28,818 nt of DNA from Acholeplasmatales bacterium (lineage in GTDB: Bacteria > Bacillota_I > Bacilli_A > Acholeplasmatales > Anaeroplasmataceae). Position numbers and translations under genes: made by a program. Under the pieces are notes generated by a model. It searched no databases, was not told the origin of the DNA, and saw nothing but the letters and a program-made list of their open reading frames with translations. The stretch is taken from assembly GCA_900767915.1 (NCBI GenBank), contig CAAGAX010000045.1:1-28818 (forward strand). The letters are read 5' to 3'. This document shows, one piece after another, positions 23,546 through 28,818 of the stretch. Position 1 is the stretch's first letter, and each line of letters opens with the position of its first letter.

Positions 23546-23692
23546 ATGAAACAGCTTAGTGAAAGAGAAAAGCAGAATTTAATAAAAAAATTTGAATCAG
23601 GAAAAAAGAATAAAAAAAGCAACTTTGATGAAAAAAAGGAAATGTATTTGAAACAAACAGATAGAAATTATAAGGATGGTGACAGAAATTGA
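23546..23692 (+). CDS. Small basic protein, 48 residues, unrecognised
   Basis: Highly charged, Lys/Glu/Asn-rich (starting MKQLSEREKQNLIKKFESG), probably helical at the N-terminus and disordered after, with no cysteines. GAGGATTAAAAGG precedes the ATG at 23546, four bases after the upstream stop; an in-frame ATG at 23501 inside that gene is less likely. The stop overlaps the TTG of cvfB by three bases. Tight coupling to a nucleic-acid-binding protein and its basic charge would fit an RNA-associated role (inference). Confidence 0.62.
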   Translation: MKQLSEREKQNLIKKFESGKKNKKSNFDEKKEMYLKQTDRNYKDGDRN

Positions 23693-24534
23693 TAAAATTA
23701 GGAGAATATAATCAATTAAGTGTAGTAAGAAAATCAGATTTAGGATATATGCTAACAGATGGAAATGAAGAGGTTTTACTACATTATAAGGAGTCTAAAT
23801 GCGAGCATAATATTAATGATAGCTTAACTGTTTTTATTTATTCAGACAAAGGAAAAAGACCAACAGCAACTGAAAATGATCCATTATGTACAATTGAAAA
23901 ATATGGAATATGTGAGGTTGTAGAGGTTTTTCCTAGTATGGGTGTATTTGTAAATATTAATACTCCTAAAGATGTATTAGTATCAAAGGATTATTTACCA
24001 TATAACGAATCTCAATGGCCTAAGGTAGGAGAAAAGCTTTTAATTCAATTAAAAATTAAACATAATTATTTAGTAGGAAAGCCTTTAAATAGATATGATA
24101 TAATTGCAATTAAAAATAATGTTAGCTATGCTGAGTATGAGCATGTTGATGGATTTGTTGTAAGAATTGCTGAAAAAGGAATTGGTATTGTAACTAAGGA
24201 TTTAATGTATGTTTTTGTACCTAATACTCAACTAAGAGGTGAGTATCATATGGGAGAAGATGTTAATGTTATGATAACTAAGGCATTAGATGGTGAGTAT
24301 TATGGTTCTTTAATTGAGCAAAAGGAAAATATGATTGATGGAGATAAGGAAATAATATTAAATTATTTAAATAATCATCATGGGGTAATGAAGCTTACTG
24401 CTAAATCATCTAGTGAGGATGTTTTAGATGTCTTAAAGCTATCTAGGAAAGCCTTTAAAAGAGCCTATGGAGGATTATATAAAGATCATATTATTGAATT
24501 TGATGATGAAAAGACATATTTAGTCAAAAAATAG
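23689..24534 (+). CDS. cvfB: CvfB-family S1-type RNA-binding protein
   Basis: 281 residues with several S1-like beta-barrels and a C-terminal winged helix. The first S1-like unit opens KLGEYNQLSVVRKSDLGYML; a central one contains EVVEVFPSMGVFVNI; another carries VDGFVVRIAEKGIGIV. The C-terminal wHTH has LKLSRKAFKRAYGGLYKDHII, the most diagnostic CvfB/YitL segment. Family members bind RNA and affect virulence-gene expression in staphylococci; the role elsewhere is unclear. It starts with TTG after GGATGGTGA and overlaps the preceding stop. Confidence 0.9.
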   Translation: MIKLGEYNQLSVVRKSDLGYMLTDGNEEVLLHYKESKCEHNINDSLTVFIYSDKGKRPTATENDPLCTIEKYGICEVVEVFPSMGVFVNINTPKDVLVSKDYLPYNESQWPKVGEKLLIQLKIKHNYLVGKPLNRYDIIAIKNNVSYAEYEHVDGFVVRIAEKGIGIVTKDLMYVFVPNTQLRGEYHMGEDVNVMITKALDGEYYGSLIEQKENMIDGDKEIILNYLNNHHGVMKLTAKSSSEDVLDVLKLSRKAFKRAYGGLYKDHIIEFDDEKTYLVKK

Positions 24535-24545
24535 TATGAATTTTC

Positions 24546-24573
24546 TTGAATTTAATTGAATAAAGTATATAAT
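24546..24573 (+). promoter_or_regulatory. Sigma-A promoter of the 24596-nfeD-SPFH operon
   Basis: TTGAAT at 24546-24551, 16 bases, TATAAT at 24568-24573, followed by GAGGTGA before the ATG. Confidence 0.72.
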
Positions 24574-24595
24574 GTGAATTGAAGAGGTGATATCT

Positions 24596-24970
24596 ATGTT
24601 GGAATTTTTTGATTCAAATGAACAAAAAGGTTTTGTATCTATTTATGATTCACATTTTACTTTTAATAAAGGACTCTTGAATTATTTTAAGGATACCTAT
24701 AGAGTTAGAGTGGGTATTGATAGGGATGAAAGGAAGATATATGTATTTTTAATGAATAAGGATTATTGTATGAGTAATGAATTTCAAGAAACATCACTAC
24801 TTCCTATTTCTATGGCTAAAACCTATGCAAGAGTTTGCTCAAGCTCTTTGGTTAATTATGTGACAAATAGCTTTTCATTAACTATTCCGAGGGGTAAATA
24901 TTTAAGATATAAAGCTAATTATGATGAAAAAAAACGTGCTATTATTATTAATCTTGAGGAGGAGGTATAA
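24596..24970 (+). CDS. Unrecognised protein, 124 residues, upstream of nfeD
   Basis: Not recognised. Soluble, mostly beta-strand in appearance: FVSIYDSHFTFNK, then RVRVGIDRDERKIYVFLMN, then SFSLTIPRGKYLRYKA and a final AIIINLEEE strand. The last part (SLTIPRG...) recalls an AbrB/MraZ-like beta hairpin, but the match is too weak to assign. ATG 24596 follows AGAGGTGA; an earlier GTG (24587) overlaps that site. Its stop is one base before the nfeD ATG, and nfeD's ribosome site (GGAGG) lies inside this gene, so the two are coupled. It is the first gene of a membrane-microdomain operon. Confidence 0.72.
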   Translation: MLEFFDSNEQKGFVSIYDSHFTFNKGLLNYFKDTYRVRVGIDRDERKIYVFLMNKDYCMSNEFQETSLLPISMAKTYARVCSSSLVNYVTNSFSLTIPRGKYLRYKANYDEKKRAIIINLEEEV

Positions 24971-24971
24971 T

Positions 24972-25409
24972 ATGGAAGCTTATATGATTTATATTTGGGT
25001 TGCAGTTTTTATTGTCTCTTTAATTTTAGAGGCAACTACTCAAGAATTTGTTTCAATTTGGTTTTCATTAGGTTCTCTCATTTCATTAATACTTTCATTC
25101 TTTACACAATATTGGGTTCAAATTATCGTTTTCGTTTTAGTATCATTTATAGCTTTATTAGCTACAAGACCATTAGTTAAAAAAATACAAAGAACAGAAA
25201 GGTATACTAATACTGATGAATTAATCGGTAAAAGATTAATTACTAAAAATGATATTACTAAATATGAGGGTGGAGAAATAAAACTAAATGGGATTATTTA
25301 TACAGCTATTTTAATGGAAATAGAAGAAGAAACTATAAAAGCTGGTTCACTTATTGAGATTGTAGCATTTAAAGGTAATAAAGTAGTTGTTAAGGAAATA
25401 AAAGAATAA
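24972..25409 (+). CDS. NfeD-like membrane protein (short form)
   Basis: 145 residues. Two to three membrane helices (about 4-20, then 28-66 with a loop) are followed by a C-terminal OB-fold (DELIGKRLITKNDITKYEGG to GNKVVVKEIK). This is the short, protease-less NfeD/YbbK type that partners an SPFH protein in bacterial membrane domains. ATG 24972 follows GAGGAGG; the in-frame ATG at 24921 would add 17 basic residues. The adjacent stomatin-like gene starts 15 bases later, the standard pairing. Confidence 0.9.
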   Translation: MEAYMIYIWVAVFIVSLILEATTQEFVSIWFSLGSLISLILSFFTQYWVQIIVFVLVSFIALLATRPLVKKIQRTERYTNTDELIGKRLITKNDITKYEGGEIKLNGIIYTAILMEIEEETIKAGSLIEIVAFKGNKVVVKEIKE

Positions 25410-25424
25410 TAGGGGGAAATAAAA

Positions 25425-26345
25425 ATGATTTTTATTATTTTAGGTATTGTTTTATTAGTAGTTATTATTTATTTAATTACAAGAATTAGAGTTGTTCGTC
25501 AAACAAATAAATATATTATTGAGCGTTTTGGTGGCTATCATACAACATGGGGAGTTGGAATTAATTTTTTATGCCCATTTGTAGATAGAATTGCATATAT
25601 AGTATCTATGAAGGAGCAGGTTAAGGATTTTGATCCTCAACCAGTTATTACTAAGGATAATGTAACTATGCAAATTGATACAGTTGTATTCTTCCAAGTT
25701 ACAGATCCAAAGCTATATGCATATGGTGTTGAGAATCCTATTGCTGCATTAGAGAATTTGTCAGCTACTACATTGCGTAATATTATAGGTGAATTAGATT
25801 TAGATGAAACATTAACAAGCCGTGATATTATTAATACTAAAATGCGTTCTATTCTTGATGAGGCTACAGATCCATGGGGAATTAAGGTTAATCGTGTTGA
25901 GGTTAAGAATATTTTACCTCCAAAGGATATTAGAGATGCGATGGAACGTCAAATGAGAGCAGAACGTGAACGTCGTGAAAAGATTTTACTTGCTGAAGGT
26001 GAGAAGAAGAGTCAAATTTTACTTGCTGAAGGTGAGAAGGAATCACAAATTTTAAAAGCAACAGCTGAAAAGGAATCACAAATTTTAAAGGCAGAGGCTG
26101 AAGCTGAATCAATATTAAAGGTAAAGAAAGCAGAAGCAGAGGGAATTAAATTAATTCGTGATGCAGAAGCTGCTGGTTTAAAAGCTTTAAAGGGTGCAGA
26201 TGTTTCTGCTGAGGTTTTAGCGTTAAAGAGCTACGAGACAATGCAGCATGTAGCAGAAGGAAATGCAACTAAGATTATTGTTCCTTCTGAAATGCAAAAT
26301 TTAGCTTCTACATTAGCTTTAGCTAAGGAAATTGTAGATAAGTAG
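25425..26345 (+). CDS. Stomatin/QmcA-type SPFH membrane protein
   Basis: 306 residues: N-terminal membrane hairpin or helix (about 2-19), a PHB/SPFH domain (VVRQTNKYIIERFGGYHTTW... to ILPPKDIRDAM), a long coiled coil and a C-terminal oligomerisation segment (EMQNLASTLALAKEIV). The coiled coil contains nearly four 11-residue repeats (ILLAEGEKKSQ type) at 25983-26114. SPFH proteins form large cage-like assemblies that organise membrane regions and control membrane proteases, working with NfeD partners. A palindromic terminator follows. Confidence 0.95.
   Translation: MIFIILGIVLLVVIIYLITRIRVVRQTNKYIIERFGGYHTTWGVGINFLCPFVDRIAYIVSMKEQVKDFDPQPVITKDNVTMQIDTVVFFQVTDPKLYAYGVENPIAALENLSATTLRNIIGELDLDETLTSRDIINTKMRSILDEATDPWGIKVNRVEVKNILPPKDIRDAMERQMRAERERREKILLAEGEKKSQILLAEGEKESQILKATAEKESQILKAEAEAESILKVKKAEAEGIKLIRDAEAAGLKALKGADVSAEVLALKSYETMQHVAEGNATKIIVPSEMQNLASTLALAKEIVDK
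25983..26114 (+). repeat. Tandem 33-nt coding repeats in the SPFH coiled coil
   Basis: Units begin at 25983, 26016, 26049 and 26082, each encoding an 11-residue ILxAxxEKxSQ segment; the last diverges (ILKAEAEAESI). The first two are nearly identical in DNA, which suggests recent duplication. Confidence 0.8.
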
Positions 26346-26350
26346 TTTAT

Positions 26351-26377
26351 AAAAGAGGGAATTCCCTCTTTTTTTTG
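26351..26377 (+). terminator. Terminator after the SPFH gene
   Basis: Perfect palindrome AAAGAGGGAATTCCCTCTTT followed by further T. It ends about 14 bases before the next ATG. Confidence 0.85.
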
Positions 26378-26390
26378 AAGAGGAAAAAAA

Positions 26391-27104
26391 ATGGAAGATA
26401 AAAAATTAAATATACATGAGTTAGCAAATTTGTATTCGATTTCTGTTAGAACCTTACAATATTATGATGAAATAGGTCTTCTTACACCTAATAGACTAGA
26501 TAATGGGCATAGAGTTTATAATGGAAATGAAATCGATAAGCTTGAAACTATTCTCCTTTTAAAGGAATTAGGTATGTCATTAGATGAGGTAAAGGATTAT
26601 ATGCATACTAATGATATAAAATATAAGAAAAAGCTTTTAAAAAATCATAAAAGAGCTTATGAAGAGGAAATGAGCGAAATAAAAACTAAGATAAAAAAGC
26701 TTGATTTCAAAATTAATGAATTAGATATAATTAATAAAATTGAATTTGATAAGGTATATGTTGATATACTTCCTAAATATGAGCATATTCCTGTTAAAGC
26801 TATTGAGAAGAATGGACTGAAAATAATATTGAATTTAGAAACTGATATTGAAACTGAACTCGATCCAAATGATTATAGTTTTATTTCTTTTAATCAATTT
26901 AAGGAAATCCCAAAAGAAAAAACTAAAAAAGCATATGTCTATTATATGAGAGATAATAGAGAACCAAAAAAATTATTTATGTCATTTAAAAAACAAATTG
27001 AGGATATGAATTTAAAAATTAACTCAAATATTTATTGTCAAAGTCATATTTGGGTTCGAGAAGGAACTATATTATATATAGAATGTGAAGTTATAGATGT
27101 ATAA
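26391..27104 (+). CDS. MerR-family transcription regulator
   Basis: 237 residues. The winged helix-turn-helix (IHELANLYSISVRTLQYYDEIGLL, then RVYNGNEIDKL) is typical of MerR proteins. A coiled coil (about 70-115) follows, then a C-terminal half of about 120 residues resembling a GyrI/effector-binding beta domain (KVYVDILPKYEHIPVKAI ... YIECEVIDV). There is no Cys metal site, so a small organic ligand is more likely than a metal. The ribosome site (GAAGAGGA) lies at the end of the preceding terminator. No target operator (spaced -35/-10 of about 19 bases) was found next to it. Confidence 0.88.
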   Translation: MEDKKLNIHELANLYSISVRTLQYYDEIGLLTPNRLDNGHRVYNGNEIDKLETILLLKELGMSLDEVKDYMHTNDIKYKKKLLKNHKRAYEEEMSEIKTKIKKLDFKINELDIINKIEFDKVYVDILPKYEHIPVKAIEKNGLKIILNLETDIETELDPNDYSFISFNQFKEIPKEKTKKAYVYYMRDNREPKKLFMSFKKQIEDMNLKINSNIYCQSHIWVREGTILYIECEVIDV

Positions 27105-27123
27105 CCATTTTAAATATTTTTTA

Positions 27124-27152
27124 TTGCAATATTTTTTGTTATATGTTAAAAT
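27124..27152 (+). promoter_or_regulatory. Sigma-A promoter of the mntP riboswitch transcript
   Basis: TTGCAA at 27124-27129, 17 bases, TAAAAT at 27147-27152 with TGT before the -10. Predicted start near 27159, just before the aptamer. Confidence 0.8.
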
Positions 27153-27170
27153 TCCAATGTGATTTTGTAT

Positions 27171-27250
27171 GTAAGGGAGTAGTTTGCTAAATATAGTAGC
27201 TGACCTACAAAATGGTTAAACCAGGTTCAGTTTTAAAAAACGAGACTTAC
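27171..27250 (+). ncRNA. yybP-ykoY manganese riboswitch (aptamer)
   Basis: The conserved GGGAGTAG loop is at 27175-27182. P1 pairs GTAAG (27171-27175) with CTTAC (27246-27250), and the inner helix CTGACCT / AGGTTCAG carries a TGGT/ACCA hairpin. The 3' junction is CGAGAC. The arrangement and its position before mntP match the Mn2+-sensing yybP-ykoY class. CTTAC of P1 is also the start of the terminator stem at 27244, so ligand-stabilised P1 should prevent termination, switching mntP on. Confidence 0.85.
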
Positions 27251-27285
27251 GCTAATCTTAGGGGAGATTAGTGTAAGTCTTTTTC
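27244..27285 (+). terminator. Riboswitch-controlled terminator before mntP
   Basis: AGACTTACGCTAATCT pairs with AGATTAGTGTAAGTCT (one G-T pair) around loop TAGGGG, then TTTTTCC. It is mutually exclusive with riboswitch P1. Confidence 0.9.
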
Positions 27286-27312
27286 CTTTATATACAAGGA
27301 AAAGGGGAAAAT

Positions 27313-27909
27313 ATGTGGAGTTTTACGTTCTTTTTGAATAGCTTTTTATTGGGTGTAGGATTAACTATGGATGCATTTAGTGTATCATTAGCTAATGGCT
27401 TTAAAGAAAATAATATGCCAAAATCAAAAATGCTTTCTATGGCTGGGTTATTTGGCTTCTTTCAGGCATTTATGCCTATGATAGGATGGCTATGCGTTCA
27501 TACTATTATTGAAAAGTTTAAGATGTTTGAATATTTCATTCCTTGGATTGCCTTAGCATTATTAGTCTTTATTGGTGGAAAAATGGTATATGATTTTTTA
27601 AACCCTAATGATGATGAAGAAGAGGAAATAAAGAAAACAGGAATTATAGCTCTAATAATTCAAGGGATAGCTACATCAATTGATGCATTGTCTGTTGGTT
27701 TTACAATTGGTGAATATGATTGGCTCATGGCTTTAGTATGTGCAATTATAATAGCTTTAGTTACATTTATTTTTTGTATTATTGGTGTATTTATTGGAAA
27801 GAAATTTGGTACAAAATTCTCAACAAAGGCTGAACTTATCGGTGGTATTATTTTAATAGCAATTGGTATAGAAATTTTTGTTTCAAAAATGATAGAGCTT
27901 TATGCTTAA
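27313..27909 (+). CDS. mntP: Manganese efflux pump MntP
   Basis: Exports Mn2+ across the membrane, protecting from manganese overload. The 198-residue, six-helix protein holds the two inverted-repeat motifs GLTMDAFSVSLANGF (near 15-29) and IATSIDALSVGFTIG (near 119-133), with the conserved acidic residues in the membrane. A charged central loop (NPNDDEEEEIKK) separates the halves. GGGG precedes the ATG. Regulation is shown by the riboswitch and terminator directly upstream. Confidence 0.96.
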   Translation: MWSFTFFLNSFLLGVGLTMDAFSVSLANGFKENNMPKSKMLSMAGLFGFFQAFMPMIGWLCVHTIIEKFKMFEYFIPWIALALLVFIGGKMVYDFLNPNDDEEEEIKKTGIIALIIQGIATSIDALSVGFTIGEYDWLMALVCAIIIALVTFIFCIIGVFIGKKFGTKFSTKAELIGGIILIAIGIEIFVSKMIELYA

Positions 27910-27912
27910 ATG

Positions 27913-27921
27913 TGTTAAAAT
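27913..27921 (+). promoter_or_regulatory. Possible extended -10 of the nitroreductase
   Basis: TGTTAAAAT, overlapping the region just after the mntP stop and 19 bases before the GTG start; no -35 seen. Confidence 0.45.
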
Positions 27922-27939
27922 AAATCTAAGGGTGATATA

Positions 27940-28458
27940 GTGGATACATTAGATTTAATTTTAAAAAGAAGAAGTGTAAGGGAATATTTAGATAAAGAAA
28001 TACCTGATAGTGATATTGAGAAAATTATACAAGCAGGATTATCCTCTCCATCAGCATGTAATAGAATGCCATGGCATTTTATAGTTGTTAAGGATAGAAG
28101 TATTATTCATAAAATGTCTATAGCAAATGGAAAATCGGGAATACCATTGTATAATGCTCCTCTTGCAATATTAGTATGCATGGATAAGAATAAAGAATTA
28201 GAGCGTGCAAGAGAATATTCAATAATTGATTGTGCAATAGCTGAGGAGAATATGGTTTTAGCGGCCTTAAGCTTAGGTATTGGATCTTGTTATTTTGGGA
28301 CATGGCCACAGGAGGAAAAAATTAATAATCAAAGAGAGATATTTAATTTGAGTGAAAATTTAGTACCTCATATGATTTTATCATTTGGTTATTCTAAGGG
28401 CGATTTATATAAAGATGAATATAAGAAAATAGATTTTAAGGATGTTGAATTTAAATGA
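27940..28458 (+). CDS. Nitroreductase-family flavoprotein
   Basis: FMN-dependent oxidoreductase fold, 172 residues. N-terminal RRSVREYLDKEIP binds FMN phosphate; SSPSACNRMPWHFIVVKD and GIGSCYFGTWPQE are the other family blocks. The short form without extra domains suggests a dimeric NAD(P)H-linked enzyme; the natural substrate is unknown. It begins with GTG behind AAGGGTGAT. The stop overlaps the ATG of the following Cys-rich gene by four bases, a coupling that suggests they act together. Confidence 0.92.
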   Translation: MDTLDLILKRRSVREYLDKEIPDSDIEKIIQAGLSSPSACNRMPWHFIVVKDRSIIHKMSIANGKSGIPLYNAPLAILVCMDKNKELERAREYSIIDCAIAEENMVLAALSLGIGSCYFGTWPQEEKINNQREIFNLSENLVPHMILSFGYSKGDLYKDEYKKIDFKDVEFK

Positions 28459-28646
28459 AAAAATATTCTCAATGTTTATTGTGTAAATATATTTTTGGAA
28501 GAACATGTAAAAAGAAAAATAAGGTTATTGATGATAATATATATTATAATGAAATTAAATGTAATGATTTTTCATCGTTAGATAATGAAGAGCTTTATAT
28601 TGATGATTCATGTTGTAATGAAAATTCTAAATATTATGATAAGTGA
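28455..28646 (+). CDS. Small Cys-rich protein, coupled to the nitroreductase
   Basis: 63 residues, unrecognised at family level. Cys7, 10, 18, 36, 53 and 54 include a CxxC at the start. The pattern QCLLCKYIFGRTCKKK with a later NEIKCNDF resembles small CxxCK.. / C.AF proteins annotated only as hypothetical in clostridia. The C-terminus is acidic. The cysteines could bind a metal or Fe-S cluster. Translation is coupled by ATGA to the flavoprotein gene, so a redox or metal role next to it is plausible but not shown. Confidence 0.72.
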   Translation: MKKYSQCLLCKYIFGRTCKKKNKVIDDNIYYNEIKCNDFSSLDNEELYIDDSCCNENSKYYDK

Positions 28647-28655
28647 AATACAGAT

Positions 28656-28684
28656 ATACAGATTATGATTATCTGTATTTTTTA
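28656..28684 (+). terminator. Terminator after the Cys-rich gene
   Basis: Stem ATACAGAT / ATCTGTAT, loop TATGATT, then TTTTTT. Confidence 0.82.
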
Positions 28685-28710
28685 TTTCACAAATAAAAAC
28701 CGTTAATTGA

Positions 28711-28788
28711 AATAGTTAATTCCGCTTTAAATAGTTGAAAAAATTTATATAAGAATGAATAACTAAATTCCGCTAAAATGTGGTTGAT
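28711..28788. repeat. Short direct repeat near the window end
   Basis: TTAATTCCGCTTTAAATAG (28716-28734) and TAAATTCCGCTAAAATGTG (28764-28782) are similar, each followed by GTTGA, about 48 bases apart. The second copy lies in the loop of the hairpin at 28754-28799. Confidence 0.5.
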
Positions 28789-28799
28789 AGTTATTCATT
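28754..28799. terminator. Large hairpin, probable bidirectional terminator
   Basis: Perfect 12-bp stem AATGAATAACTA / TAGTTATTCATT with a 22-base loop that can form CCGC/GTGG, followed by a T-run. It may terminate a gene coming from the right, outside the window. Confidence 0.6.
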
Positions 28800-28818
28800 T
28801 TTTTTGCATCTAGTAAAT

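Noticed and set aside
24995..25180. Plus-strand second frame inside nfeD
   Set aside because: Overlaps nfeD in another frame with no recognisable domain or ribosome site.
25930..26112. Minus-strand Leu/Gln-rich frame and possible CRISPR-like repeats
   Set aside because: Created by the 33-nt coding repeats of the SPFH coiled coil; there are no unique spacers, so it is not CRISPR.
28118..28309. Minus-strand frame inside the nitroreductase gene
   Set aside because: Shadow of the conserved flavoprotein gene; no ribosome site or family resemblance.
1020..28700. T-box, c-di-AMP (ydaO) or SAM riboswitches in leaders
   Set aside because: No GGTGG-type T-box sequence or other recognisable aptamer core was found apart from the mntP and rplS leaders.

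Overview
The window is AT-rich chromosomal DNA from a low-GC Gram-positive bacterium. Standard-code TGA stops are used throughout, which argues against Mollicutes that read TGA as Trp. Spore genes are present (yunB-like, a pdaA-type muramoyl deacetylase, gpr germination protease), together with an oxygen-sensitive class III ribonucleotide reductase (nrdD/nrdG) and the MEP isoprenoid pathway (ispD, ispF). Several gene orders resemble Bacillus (a trnB-like tRNA array; yunC-yunB-yutD-yutI-yuiD neighbourhood; holA > < rpsT / gpr >). The best guess is an anaerobic spore-former of the Bacilli/Erysipelotrichia grade, probably gut-associated; this placement is inference.

Layout. 1-1000: end of a tRNA array (Val, Thr, Lys, Leu, Ala, Met, Ile2, Ser, fMet, Asp, Phe) closed by hairpin terminators. 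1156-5379: a tightly packed six-gene operon beginning with the diadenylate cyclase cdaA. The two genes after it are a one-helix membrane protein and a PAS-PAS-degenerate-GGDEF membrane protein, not the usual cdaR/glmM; then come 5-formyl-THF cyclo-ligase, ispD and ispF. 5533-6445: yunC and yunB, with a possible sporulation-type promoter. 6678-10127: a low-molecular-weight tyrosine phosphatase, yutD-nfu-yuiD, and pgi. 10455-13589: nrdD-nrdG-dut, an overlapping dNTP-supply operon. 13746-15841: an accessory-looking insert with a GH28 pectinase-family enzyme and an ElaA-type acetyltransferase. 16000-19250: rplS with its own leader, then rimM-trmD-malQ. 19326-22946: a YihY-like membrane protein, pdaA, holA, rpsT (minus strand) and gpr. 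23128-24534: two unrecognised small genes and cvfB. 24596-26345: an unrecognised protein, an NfeD-like protein and a stomatin-type SPFH protein. 26391-28646: a MerR regulator, a manganese efflux gene (mntP) behind a yybP-ykoY-type riboswitch, a nitroreductase and a Cys-rich miniprotein.

Almost every gene is on the plus strand; rpsT is the only minus-strand gene. Most intergenic gaps hold recognisable terminators and promoters. No CRISPR array, complete insertion sequence or prophage is visible. The most distinctive items are the reorganised c-di-AMP locus, the manganese riboswitch whose P1 helix shares bases with a terminator, the compact GPR protease lacking an internal segment, the unknown protein paired with NfeD/SPFH, and the short repeats around the acetyltransferase and at the right edge.
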